Program-made: the position numbers and the translations under genes
The notes under the pieces: model-generated
What the model was told of the DNA's origin: nothing
The model's input: the letters and a program-made list of their open reading frames with translations, nothing else
Databases searched by the model: none
Assembly (NCBI GenBank): GCA_028292265.1
Contig: JAQGMR010000013.1
Location: 1-64,000 of the forward strand
Direction: 5' to 3'
Source: Herminiimonas sp.
GTDB taxonomy: Bacteria; Pseudomonadota; Gammaproteobacteria; Burkholderiales; Burkholderiaceae_D
Length of the DNA: 64,000 bases
In this document: positions 46,493-54,943 of the stretch, one piece after another
Layout of the letters: every line of letters starts with the position of its first letter
Numbering within the stretch: the first letter of the stretch is position 1

Positions 46493-46957
46493 ATGGAACT
46501 GATCTTGTGGCGGCACGCTGAAGCGGCCGATGGCGACCCTGATGACGCACGCCCTTTGACACCAAAGGGCCAAAAGCAGGCCGCAAAAATGGCAGCATGG
46601 CTGGACCGCAATCTGCCCAACAGCTGCCGCATTATGGTCAGTCCGACGCTACGCACGGTGCAAACCGCCGAGACGCTCGGACGCAAATTCAAAGTCTTCG
46701 AAGCGCTTGCCCCCGGTGCGTCGCCACAACAGCTTCTTGATGCCATCGACTGGCCCGCTGCACGTGAGCCGGTGCTGGTGGTGGGACACCAACCGACGCT
46801 TGGACAACTTGCTGCGCTGCTCCTTGCCGGAACCGCGCAAAGCTGGACCGTGCGTAAGGCAAGCGCTTGGTGGATTGTTGCTCGGGACGACGTCACGGAC
46901 GGGGAACCGGACTGCTACTTGAAGGCCGTCATCGGGCCGGACCTGCTGGCTCGATAG
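46493..46957 (+). CDS. sixA: Phosphohistidine phosphatase SixA
   Basis: SixA removes phosphate from phosphohistidine on phosphotransfer proteins. The 154-residue histidine-phosphatase-fold protein has the catalytic LWRHAEA near the N-terminus, SPTLRTVQTAETL and the second histidine in VLVVGHQPTLGQLAALL. CGGAG lies shortly before the ATG at 46493; a start 16 codons upstream is open but unlike the family. Confidence 0.9.
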   Translation: MELILWRHAEAADGDPDDARPLTPKGQKQAAKMAAWLDRNLPNSCRIMVSPTLRTVQTAETLGRKFKVFEALAPGASPQQLLDAIDWPAAREPVLVVGHQPTLGQLAALLLAGTAQSWTVRKASAWWIVARDDVTDGEPDCYLKAVIGPDLLAR

Positions 46958-47088
46958 AAGTGCCCGCCAAAGTGCACGGTAGAAGGCCGTAGTCCTTCGG
47001 CCGCGTGGGTGGAGAACAACAAGCGCAGTATCAGGCCGCGCTACAGGGCGCAGCGCCATGCAGTGCGGCCTGGAAGCCAGTATCGCGC

Positions 47089-47334
47089 CTATCTTGCGCG
47101 TCGAACGAGGCGCAACAGCAGTAGCAGTACTATGGCGCCAATTGTAGCGACGACAATGCTGCCAAGGACGCCGCCTCCGGCTGACACGCCCATCTGGCGG
47201 AACAGGAAGCCACCAATAAAGGCGCCAACAACACCCACAACGATGTCGCCAATCAGGCCGAATCCACCCCCGACAACTGCACTAGCAAGCCAGCCAGCTA
47301 TCAGACCTATGATGAGAAACCAAAGTAACTCCAT
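47089..47334 (-). CDS. GlsB/YeaQ/YmgE-family stress membrane protein
   Basis: An 81-residue inner-membrane protein with three hydrophobic segments and the family glycine pattern LIIGLIAGWLASAVVGGGFGLIGDIVVG. It ends in a basic LLRLVRRAR. AAGGAGG precedes the ATG. These transglycosylase-associated proteins are induced by stress; their function is unclear. Confidence 0.9.
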   Translation of the reverse strand: MELLWFLIIGLIAGWLASAVVGGGFGLIGDIVVGVVGAFIGGFLFRQMGVSAGGGVLGSIVVATIGAIVLLLLLRLVRRAR

Positions 47335-47698
47335 GTTGCCTCCTTGAGATAGTTGATTTGTTCAATCGAACGATATGTCGACGCAACAGTTTAGATCATG
47401 GGAAAGAGTTAAGTTTCGACAAGCTTTCACGGACTGACAGTTCGTTGAGATTGCGCAGGGGTGTTTGTGGCTGCAGCCTGCCCGGATCAACTTCAGGAAG
47501 GGTTTGTATGACGTCCATGCGGTTGCACTTCCAGATAACACTATAGGTCGCGAACCTCGTCCCGCAAAGGCGCCTGGCCGAACAAGCCGAAGCAAACAAA
47601 CGTGATGCGCGTAACCGGAAAGCCGAAGGGCGCGACAGCGGAAAACTCCGCCATCGCGCCCCTCGGTAATTGCAGTCAAGCCGGCCTGTGCAGTGTCG
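47335..47698. other. Intergenic region, no gene seen
   Basis: These 364 bases between the GlsB-type gene and tctA hold the leader of the former and the 3' side of the latter. No frame, RNA or repeat is supported. Confidence 0.5.
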
Positions 47699-49219
47699 TC
47701 AGGTAGCAGCGGCCTCTCTGGCGCGTGCGCGGGTCTTGGCGCCGTCAAGCAGTGAAGTGATGAGAGACCAGAACAGCCCGGCAAGCGCCAGAGTCATGAT
47801 GGTGCCGACAAGTCCGTTCTCCCAGAAGATTCCCAGCGTTCCCTTTGATGCCAACATGCTTTGACGGAACGCATCTTCTGCGCGGTCGCCCAATACCAGT
47901 GCCAACACCAATGGCGCGAGTGGGTACTGCAGCTTTTTGAAGATGTAGCCGATGACGCCGAAAATCAGCATGAGCCAGATGTCAAACTGCGCGTTGTGGA
48001 CGGTGTAGGCACCGATCGCGCAGACCACCAGAATCGCTGGCGCTACGATAGAAAACGGAATGCGCAAGATGGCGGCGAACAAGGGGACCGTTGTCAGCAC
48101 GATGATCAGGCCGGCGATGTTACCCAGGTACATGCTGGCGATAAGGCCCCACACGAAATCCTTCTGTTCGACGAATAGCAGAGGACCGGGTTGCAGGCCC
48201 CAGATCATCAGTCCACCCAACAACACGGCGGCCGTGGCAGAACCCGGAATACCGAGCGCCAGCATTGGCAGCAGTGCGCTTGTGCCGGCGGCGTGGGCCG
48301 CGGTTTCCGGAGCCAGTACGCCCTCGACATTGCCCTGACCAAATGTCTCGGGTTGCCGCGAGAAGCGCTTCGCCACGCCGTAACCCATGAAGGAAGCAGC
48401 CGTCGCCCCGCCTGGCGTGATGCCGAGCCAGCAGCCAATCAGGGATGAGCGCAAGAGCGTTGCCCAATATCGCGGCAGGGATGCCCAGGTTGTCAGTACT
48501 ACCTTCAAGTCGATCGCGGACTTCTTGCCTTTGAACGCCAGGCCCTCCTCCATGGTCATGAGGATTTCGCTGATACCGAAGAGCCCGATAACCGCGACAA
48601 GGAAGTCAAAGCCCCGCAGCAATACCGGAATGCCGAAGGTCATGCGCAGCTGGCCAGACACTGTGTCCATGCCGACTGCGGCCAGGACAAAGCCGACGCA
48701 CATGGCAATCAAGATCTTGGCTTTAGGTTCCTTGCCCATGCCAACGAAACTGCTAAAGGTGAGGAAGTAGACCGCGAAGAACTCCGGTGGCCCGAAGCGC
48801 AGGGCAAACTTTGCAACCAGCGGCGCCAGGAAGGTGATGACAAGTACGCCGAACAGAGCGCCAATAAAGGAGCCAGTGAAAGCGGAGGTCAGCGCCTTGC
48901 CCGCATCGCCTTTTTGCGCCATCGGGTAGCCATCGAATGTCGTGGCAACAGAATGCGCTTCGCCAGGAATGTTGAACAGGATCGAGGTGATCGCCCCGCC
49001 GAACAGTGCGCCCCAGTAGATGCAGGAAAGAAGGATGATCGCCGAAGTCGGATTCATCGTGAAGGTAAGCGGCAGCAAGATGGCGACGCCGTTCGGGCCG
49101 CCGAGTCCAGGCAGTACCCCGACCACGATACCGAGCAGGATGCCGATCAACATGAAGCCCATGTTCTGCCACGAAAGGACAATGGCAAAACCGTGCAGTA
49201 GGGAAGAGAAATCGTCCAT
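47699..49219 (-). CDS. tctA: Tripartite tricarboxylate transporter large permease TctA
   Basis: A 506-residue membrane protein with about 12 hydrophobic segments. The conserved LGIVVGVLPGLGGPNGVAIL segment and a second ITPGGATAASFMGYG repeat are the hallmark of TctA. The ATG at 49219 has GGAA six bases upstream; a TTG 15 bases earlier is an alternative. It lies 11 bases after tctB and is the last gene of tctCBA. Confidence 0.93.
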   Translation of the reverse strand: MDDFSSLLHGFAIVLSWQNMGFMLIGILLGIVVGVLPGLGGPNGVAILLPLTFTMNPTSAIILLSCIYWGALFGGAITSILFNIPGEAHSVATTFDGYPMAQKGDAGKALTSAFTGSFIGALFGVLVITFLAPLVAKFALRFGPPEFFAVYFLTFSSFVGMGKEPKAKILIAMCVGFVLAAVGMDTVSGQLRMTFGIPVLLRGFDFLVAVIGLFGISEILMTMEEGLAFKGKKSAIDLKVVLTTWASLPRYWATLLRSSLIGCWLGITPGGATAASFMGYGVAKRFSRQPETFGQGNVEGVLAPETAAHAAGTSALLPMLALGIPGSATAAVLLGGLMIWGLQPGPLLFVEQKDFVWGLIASMYLGNIAGLIIVLTTVPLFAAILRIPFSIVAPAILVVCAIGAYTVHNAQFDIWLMLIFGVIGYIFKKLQYPLAPLVLALVLGDRAEDAFRQSMLASKGTLGIFWENGLVGTIMTLALAGLFWSLITSLLDGAKTRARAREAAAT

Positions 49220-49230
49220 GGTATTTCCGG

Positions 49231-49755
49231 TCAATATCCGAACAACTGTTCGAGTGGCCCTTTAGGGAGCGGTACCTGGAATTGCAGCTCAAAAATCCAG
49301 AAAATTACAAGGGTGGTTCCGACACTGACCGCGATGGCTTTCCACCACGAGAATTTTCCGACTGCCATCATGAAGATACCGATGAACAGCGCGGAAGGAA
49401 CGTAGATCCCAAGTGACTGTATAGAGGCCACATACAGAATGAGCGGCAAAAGGACGATCGCCACCAGTTTCAGTTGCTCTTTTTCGACGAAAGCCGAACG
49501 GTCTGCCTTGATCACTGCCTGAACGATGACTACAAGGCTGGAAAGGAAGATCACAATGCCGAGGCGGAACGGGAAGTATCCGGACTGCGGTCCATCATCG
49601 GCCCAACCTGCGCCAAGCTGGTAATTGCTCCACATGACGAGGACACCAACCAGGGTGAGCAGGACACCAACGGCAAGTTCCACCGTGCGGTGCGTGATGG
49701 CCGCATCTGACTCCCCGGGGACCTCAGGCGATTCGGGTGATGTGTTCATAGTCAT
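49231..49755 (-). CDS. tctB: Tripartite tricarboxylate transporter small permease TctB
   Basis: A 174-residue protein with four hydrophobic segments after a short acidic N-terminus. The GPQSGYFPFRLG motif after the first helix and the terminal FGY are typical of TctB. It couples with TctA as the membrane unit driven by the sodium or proton gradient. It is separated from tctC by a hairpin. Confidence 0.9.
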   Translation of the reverse strand: MTMNTSPESPEVPGESDAAITHRTVELAVGVLLTLVGVLVMWSNYQLGAGWADDGPQSGYFPFRLGIVIFLSSLVVIVQAVIKADRSAFVEKEQLKLVAIVLLPLILYVASIQSLGIYVPSALFIGIFMMAVGKFSWWKAIAVSVGTTLVIFWIFELQFQVPLPKGPLEQLFGY

Positions 49756-49770
49756 TTCAAACTTTCAGGA

Positions 49771-49807
49771 CAAAAAATTGACGCCGTCACCCTTCCGGGA
49801 GACGGCG
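49771..49807 (-). terminator. Strong intrinsic terminator/attenuator between tctC and tctB
   Basis: On the minus strand CGCCGTC-T-CCC-GGAA-GGG-T-GACGGCG folds into a near-perfect hairpin with a GNRA-type loop, followed by TCAATTTTTT. It lies just past the tctC stop and just before tctB. Confidence 0.8.
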
Positions 49808-49827
49808 GATTAGCTGTTCACGTCAAA

Positions 49828-50826
49828 TTAGTGGGCAATGAATCCCGCATCCTTCATGCTTTCACGATGCGTCTGCTCATCCTTGGCCATGAATTGGCGC
49901 AAGGGTTCGCCAGTGGTGAAAGCCGGCTTCAACGCATTCTTCTCGAGATAGTCCTTCCATTCCGGCGTAGCGGTAACCTTGGTTAAGAGGTCAACATAAA
50001 ACTTGGCCACATCGGGTGAAACGCCACCAGGCAGCATCACGACACGCAGCATCTGGTATTGCACGTCGAGGCCCTGTTCCTTGCACGTTGGTACGTCGTG
50101 CCAGCTCAATTTGTCCGTCACTTTGGTCGAGTAGCTGATTCGCTCGTTGGCAAACAGGCAGAGTGCACGATGCTGGCCGGCGCGCCACTGGGCAATCGAC
50201 TCGGAAGGATTGTTGATATTCGAATCAATATGTTTGCCCGACAGCTGAGTCGCGGTTTCGCTGCCGCTCTTGTAGGGAATGTAGATGAACTTGGTGCCGC
50301 TCTTTTTCTCGATCATGGTAGTGATGAGGTGATCTTCGCGCTTGGAACTTGTGCCGCCCATCTTGAAGCCTTCCGGCTTCTTCTTCACAGCGGCCAGGTA
50401 TTCCGGCGCTGTCTTGTAGGGCGTGTCACTGTTCACCCACAAGATGAATTCGTCTTGCGCAACCATCGCTACAGGCGTCAAGTCACGCCAGTTGAAAGGC
50501 AACCCCGTCGCCATCGGCGTTGTGTAAAGCGACGATGAGTTCATGAGTAGCTTATGCGCATCGCCATTGGAAGCCTTCACGTCGAGCAAGCCTTCGGCGC
50601 CGCTTGCGCCGGCCTTGTTCTGAACGATGATCGCCTGCTTCATCAGCTTGTATTTGGTGATGATGCCCTGGATCGACCTCGCCATTTGGTCGGTTGCCCC
50701 GCCTGCGCCAAACGGCACAACGACTTCGACCGGCTTGGTTGGCTCCCATGCGCTGGCCGCGCCGGCATGACACAGCAGGCTGATTCCAGCCATACACAGC
50801 GAGAGTTTGAATGTGCGGTTCAACAT
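49828..50826 (-). CDS. tctC: Tripartite tricarboxylate transporter binding protein TctC
   Basis: A 332-residue periplasmic binding protein with a signal peptide ending near AASAWEP, then KPVEVVVPFGAGGATDQMAR, NKAGASGAEGLLD and IYIPYKSGSETATQLSG. GGAGA lies before the ATG. It is first in tctCBA and divergent from a GntR gene. The substrate, a di- or tricarboxylate, cannot be named from sequence. Confidence 0.92.
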   Translation of the reverse strand: MLNRTFKLSLCMAGISLLCHAGAASAWEPTKPVEVVVPFGAGGATDQMARSIQGIITKYKLMKQAIIVQNKAGASGAEGLLDVKASNGDAHKLLMNSSSLYTTPMATGLPFNWRDLTPVAMVAQDEFILWVNSDTPYKTAPEYLAAVKKKPEGFKMGGTSSKREDHLITTMIEKKSGTKFIYIPYKSGSETATQLSGKHIDSNINNPSESIAQWRAGQHRALCLFANERISYSTKVTDKLSWHDVPTCKEQGLDVQYQMLRVVMLPGGVSPDVAKFYVDLLTKVTATPEWKDYLEKNALKPAFTTGEPLRQFMAKDEQTHRESMKDAGFIAH

Positions 50827-50974
50827 GGTGTTGTCTCCAATGGCCTTGGGCCTGTTTCTTAGTTGAGAATCTGATGCTTTATAGCTTCGCCGAATCGGCC
50901 TGTGCTTCGGTCATTCCGGCTTAGGCGTGCAGCTTCGGCGCCACCGTTCCAGAGCGATTATGCGTGATCGCCAA

Positions 50975-51095
50975 ATTGCATACAATATACATAAAAAAAG
51001 TCGTGTCAATCGCTTTTTGCGGACTCATTTATTTCTCTACGGCATTTATTGCACTGCACTTGCCAAGGATAATCGGCTTGTTTTTAATATACAAT
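50975..51095. promoter_or_regulatory. Candidate GntR operator region with repeated AATATACA
   Basis: ATTG-CATA-CAAT (50975-50986) is an inverted repeat. The 8-mer AATATACA occurs at 50984-50991 and again at 51086-51093, just before the gntR ATG, and ATACAAT overlaps both sites. This lies in the 276-base divergent region between tctC and the GntR gene, which otherwise shows nothing. Confidence 0.45.
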
Positions 51096-51102
51096 CCGCT
51101 CG

Positions 51103-51807
51103 ATGGACCAGACCCAGCCACCTGAATCACGGACCTTGTTGATTGACCGCCAAGGGCTGTCCACGGTCGTCACGGCACGTCTACGCGAAATGATCGTAGA
51201 CGGTCGGTTCATGCCGGGCACACGCCTGAACGAACGCGTTTTGTGCGAACAGTTGCTCGTCTCTCGCACCCCGCTACGGGAAGCCTTCAAGACTCTTGAA
51301 GTCGAAGGCCTGATCAACATTCTGCCAAACCGTGGCGCCGTCGTCGCTCAACTGTCTGTTGACGACGTCAAGCAGACCTTCGAAGTGCTGGCGGCGCTGG
51401 AGGGCCTTTCCGGAAAGCTGGCTTGTGACCGGATCACCGACGAAGAGCTCGCGGAAATCAGGACGATCCATACAAAAATGCTTGCCGCGCATGCGCGCCA
51501 CGACCTTCCGGCGTACTACCCGCTCAACCACAGCATTCATGACCGCATCAACGCCGCTGCCCGCAACGCGGTTCTGACTGCGACCTACCTTCAGATAAAT
51601 GCCCGAGTCCAGAACATCCGATTCCGGTCAAACTTTGATCAGGACAAATGGAATCTCGCCGTCAAGGAGCATTGCGAAATGCTTGAGGCGCTGGAGAAGC
51701 GTGACGGGGACAGGCTACAGGCCGTACTTCAGCGGCATCTGTATCACAAGCTGGATTCGGTGCTGGCTAATTTCAGGGAAATGATGGCGCCGGCGGACAG
51801 GGCTTGA
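51103..51807 (+). CDS. GntR-family (FadR/FCD) transcriptional regulator
   Basis: A 234-residue regulator. The winged helix covers about residues 15-80 (LNERVLCEQLLVSRTPLREAF, EGLINILPNRGAVVA), and the all-helical FCD domain carries candidate metal histidines (NHSIHDRI, KEHCEMLEAL, QRHLYHKLD). The gene faces tctCBA, so ligand-dependent repression of that transporter is the simplest reading. Confidence 0.9.
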   Translation: MDQTQPPESRTLLIDRQGLSTVVTARLREMIVDGRFMPGTRLNERVLCEQLLVSRTPLREAFKTLEVEGLINILPNRGAVVAQLSVDDVKQTFEVLAALEGLSGKLACDRITDEELAEIRTIHTKMLAAHARHDLPAYYPLNHSIHDRINAAARNAVLTATYLQINARVQNIRFRSNFDQDKWNLAVKEHCEMLEALEKRDGDRLQAVLQRHLYHKLDSVLANFREMMAPADRA

Positions 51808-51896
51808 AAAGAAAGTTGAGTAGGCGTCATTGGGGTTGCTTCCCAAAGGACCTTATAAAGACTACATCTGGTCTTTTCAAAAGTCAGGAGCACCGA

Positions 51897-51995
51897 ATGC
51901 GCTTCCACATGTCCGCGACCCTGGCCGAGTCGGTCAGCGGGTTCAAGCCCGATGATACGCTGGCCTCATCGGCCTTGACGCATCGTTCGAAATGA
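51897..51995 (+). pseudogene. Short 5' gene remnant, family unknown
   Basis: An ATG at 51897 follows AGGAG (51886-51890) with ideal spacing, but the frame ends after 32 residues (starting MRFHMSATLAESVSGF). The strong ribosome-binding site on such a short frame, ending where another truncated frame ends, suggests the 5' end of a gene cut by a deletion. No family is recognised. Confidence 0.4.
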
Positions 51996-52001
51996 CATTC
52001 C

Positions 52002-52076
52002 CTAGTCGAGCGCGATGGCCTGGTCGATCGGGTCCACCGAGTGGCTGAGGGCATGTATCAAGGCGATGCGTGGCAT
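52002..52076 (-). pseudogene. Truncated 5' remnant of an aspartate/glutamate racemase-like gene
   Basis: The frame MPRIALIHALSHSVDPIDQA resembles the N-terminus of Asp/Glu racemase-superfamily proteins, which run to over 200 residues. Here a TAG follows after 24 residues. It begins just past the 3-hydroxyacyl-CoA dehydrogenase stop; a start overlapping that stop (ATG about ten codons earlier) is also open. The family call is from memory of the N-terminal pattern. Confidence 0.5.
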
Positions 52077-52102
52077 GGGGTTTCCAAGGCTGTGGTGGGA
52101 CA

Positions 52103-53098
52103 TCATTCGTCGGCGATCTTCGGCAGTTCCGGCGCCAGCAAGCGCAGGCCGGCCATCAGCATGTCGTCGTAGCGCTTGCGTTCGGCGGCGATGGCCTCGG
52201 GCGTCCATTGATAGAAGCCTTCGCCGGACTTCATGCCGAACCTGCCGCTTTCCAGGCGCTCGGTCAATGCCCTGGACGGCACGGTATTGGTCGCCAGCGA
52301 TGGATACATCGTGGCCGCAGCCGGGCAGTGGACATCGATGCCTGCATGGTCGCGCTGCAGCACCGGACCCGCGGCGAGGAAGCGGAAGCCGAAGCCGAAG
52401 CGCACCGCCGCATCCACATCCTCGGGCGTGGCGATGCCGGCGTCTATCATCGCAAAGGCTTCGCGCGCCAGCGCATGCTGCAGGCGGTTCGCCAGAAAGC
52501 CGGGCAAGTCCTTCCGCACAATTACCGGCACCATGCCGCAGCCGCGCATGAAGGCCGACAGCGACTCGGCCAGCGTCGGCGACGAGCGTTCGCCCAGCAC
52601 CACTTCGACCAGCGGCACCAGATGGGCCGGCATGAAGAAATGCAGGTTGAACATGCGCTGCGCGCTGGCCAGGCCGTCGGCGATGGCCGAGATCGGGAAG
52701 CTCGAACTGTTGCTGGTCAATACCGCATTGGGCCGCGCGCGCTTTTCCAGTTCGGCAAACAGCGCCTGCTTGGGCGCCAGCTTTTCCGGGATGCATTCGA
52801 TCACCAGGTCCACTGCCGGCCAGTCGACCTCGTCCATCGAAGCGCAGGCCGAGACAAGGTGGCGCTTGCGCGCCGCGCCGAGGGTCTGCAGGCCGGTGGT
52901 GAGATAGGCGTCCAGCGCCTGCCGGCGCGCTTCGCCCGGCTCCAGCACCAGCGCGCGGCAACCGGCGCGCGCCAGCACCAGCGCAACGTCGGCGCCCATG
53001 GTGCCGCCGCCGGCGATTAGGGCGCAGGCGCGGGACGGAGGCGGGAGGGTGGATGCCGTCTTCGCGTCGGCTGTGGGTGTCGTGTTAGATGGTTCCAT
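52103..53098 (-). CDS. 3-hydroxyacyl-CoA dehydrogenase-family protein
   Basis: A 331-residue NAD-dependent dehydrogenase. The Rossmann motif is LIAGGGTMGADVALVLARAG, followed by DLVIECIPEKLAPKQALFAEL, LTSNSSSFPIS, FNLHFFMPAHLVPLVEVV and KDLPGFLANRLQHALAREA, all typical of single-domain 3-hydroxyacyl-CoA or related 3-hydroxyacid dehydrogenases. The first about 22 residues are Thr/Pro-rich. The ATG at 53098 is used; the longer frame overlaps the DUF72 gene and is out of family. It probably serves the CoA cluster to the right. Confidence 0.85.
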   Translation of the reverse strand: MEPSNTTPTADAKTASTLPPPSRACALIAGGGTMGADVALVLARAGCRALVLEPGEARRQALDAYLTTGLQTLGAARKRHLVSACASMDEVDWPAVDLVIECIPEKLAPKQALFAELEKRARPNAVLTSNSSSFPISAIADGLASAQRMFNLHFFMPAHLVPLVEVVLGERSSPTLAESLSAFMRGCGMVPVIVRKDLPGFLANRLQHALAREAFAMIDAGIATPEDVDAAVRFGFGFRFLAAGPVLQRDHAGIDVHCPAAATMYPSLATNTVPSRALTERLESGRFGMKSGEGFYQWTPEAIAAERKRYDDMLMAGLRLLAPELPKIADE

Positions 53099-53174
53099 GG
53101 GTTGGGGTCCGGTCGTGACAAAAATGCAGTGTGCCTTTGTCGCTTGCCTCTGTAAATCCCGACACTCTGTGCCG

Positions 53175-53915
53175 CTAGCCCAGCATCTCCAGCATGCGCA
53201 TTGCATTCCACGGCGCATAGCCATGAATGTCATTGTTGAAGAACACGTAGGCAGCATCGGCGGACTGCGAGTGCAGCAGCGCCAGGTCGGCCTCCAGCGC
53301 GTCGTCGCCATAGCTGCTGGCGTAGAGCGCGCCCGGCCCATGCCGGCGCAGATACAGAAAATCGCAGGTGGCGACCAGCGGGGTGTTGAACTCGGGCCAG
53401 TCGGACGCAACCAGCGCCGCGCCGTATTTCTCCAGCAGCGCCAGCGTGGCCGCGGCAAACCAGGACGCGTGCCGGATTTCCAGCGCAAGCTGCACGCTGT
53501 GCGCGGCGAACAGGTCCAGCACCGGTTCCAGGCGGGCGAGGTCGATCTGCATCTGGCCTGGGAGTTGCAGCAGCACCGGGCCGCGCTTGTCGGGCGCGAT
53601 GCGCAGCACGCCTTCAATGAAATAGGCCAGCAAGTCTGCGCCCTGGCGCACGCCGCCTTCGCTGTGCAGCTTCAGCCGCCGCCGGTGCGACACCGATTGC
53701 GGCGCCTTCAGCACCAGGCTGCGGCCGTCCGGCACGCTGTCCGCCCATGCTGTCACCGTGTCGGGCGGCGGTATCCGGTAGAAGCTCGAGTTGATCTCCA
53801 TGGCCGTCATCCGCGCCATCGCATAGGCCAGCCTGTCCTTCACGCCGCGCGGATAGAAGACGCCGTTATTCCAGTGCTTGTACAGGTAGCCGCTGGTGCC
53901 GATATGAATGCGCAT
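53175..53915 (-). CDS. DUF72 family protein (YecE-like)
   Basis: A 246-residue TIM-barrel-like protein with the DUF72 start IHIGTSGYLYKHWNNGVFYP, the EINSSFYRIP segment, LLQLPGQMQIDLARLE and the ending YVFFNNDIHGYAPWNAMRM. Function is unknown, although YecE-like proteins have been linked to stress tolerance. It lies between the dehydrogenase and the methyltransferase on the same strand, with no clear functional link. Confidence 0.88.
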   Translation of the reverse strand: MRIHIGTSGYLYKHWNNGVFYPRGVKDRLAYAMARMTAMEINSSFYRIPPPDTVTAWADSVPDGRSLVLKAPQSVSHRRRLKLHSEGGVRQGADLLAYFIEGVLRIAPDKRGPVLLQLPGQMQIDLARLEPVLDLFAAHSVQLALEIRHASWFAAATLALLEKYGAALVASDWPEFNTPLVATCDFLYLRRHGPGALYASSYGDDALEADLALLHSQSADAAYVFFNNDIHGYAPWNAMRMLEMLG

Positions 53916-53933
53916 CGGTGCCGCCGCTTTGAA

Positions 53934-54644
53934 TCAGGGTTTGCGGAAGATGACGATGTGCTGCCACGGCAGCGTTTCCACCGTCTGCTTCCACAGCAAG
54001 CCCTGCGCACCAAGTTCACGCTGGATCTGGGCCACGCTCATCTTGTGCAAGCGCTTGATTGGCACGCTGTCGTCCTCGGCGCGGTACTCGACTAGCACCA
54101 GCCTGCCGCCGGGCCGCAGCGCGCGCAGCAGGCTGTCCAGGACCTCGCGGGGCTGGTCGAGCTCATGGTAGACGTCCACCATCAGCGCCAAGTCGATCGA
54201 GGCCAGCGTCAGGCCGGTATCGGTTGCAGTGCCCAGCACCGGCTGCACGTTGCGCACGCCACGCTGGCGCATGTTCTTCTTGAGCAGATCCAGCATCTGC
54301 GGCTGCAAATCGACCGCGTAAACTCGGCCTTCCTGGCCGATGCGCCCGGCAATCTGCCACGAGTAGTAGCCGGTGCCGGCGCCGACATCGGCCACCGCCA
54401 TGCCGGGCGTGAGCGCCAGCGCAGCCAGCAGCAGGTCCGGCCTTTCCTCGCGTTCGCGGCTGCCCCGCTCCAGCCAGTCGGCACCGGGATAGCCCATCAC
54501 CTGCGCGATCTCGCGGCCCATATAAGTCTTGCCTATGCCGTCGGCGCTGGGCGGGGCAGCGCCGTACTGGTCGTCGCGGGCAAGCACTGGTTGAACGGCG
54601 CACAGCAGCGCCAGGGTCAGCACTAAGACGGGGATCGTGCGCAT
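53934..54644 (-). CDS. Exported SAM-dependent methyltransferase-like protein
   Basis: A 236-residue class I methyltransferase. Motif I is VADVGAGTGYYSWQIA, with acidic VYAVDLQPQML, later DLALMVDVYHELDQPREVL and LRPGGRLVLVEYR. It starts with a convincing signal peptide (PVLVLTLALLCAVQPVLA), unusual since SAM is cytoplasmic. AGAGGA fixes the start at 54644. Similar exported methyltransferase-like proteins occur in proteobacteria; substrate unknown. Confidence 0.78.
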   Translation of the reverse strand: MRTIPVLVLTLALLCAVQPVLARDDQYGAAPPSADGIGKTYMGREIAQVMGYPGADWLERGSREREERPDLLLAALALTPGMAVADVGAGTGYYSWQIAGRIGQEGRVYAVDLQPQMLDLLKKNMRQRGVRNVQPVLGTATDTGLTLASIDLALMVDVYHELDQPREVLDSLLRALRPGGRLVLVEYRAEDDSVPIKRLHKMSVAQIQRELGAQGLLWKQTVETLPWQHIVIFRKP

Positions 54645-54943
54645 CTGAATCCTCTTGAGACCGGCAGCATGAATGAAATCATGCAGCATAGCTTGATCCC
54701 CATTGCAAGCAGTCGAGGCTGCGCAATCCGCAGACTTGCCGGAAGGCACTCGGGTCCGGCCAAAACCTGCCATTTGCAAAACAAATGTGCACCAGCGTCT
54801 CGTTCACGGCGGAATTGTGATCATTGGATGGCATGTTGACCATCGCTAAGCACCTCTGCCTCCGGCGACGCCTCGAAAATCTCTGTTCTTGAGCGGCACG
54901 GATGCAACCGGTCAGTGCATGACGTGGACCGCGTTCCAAAATT

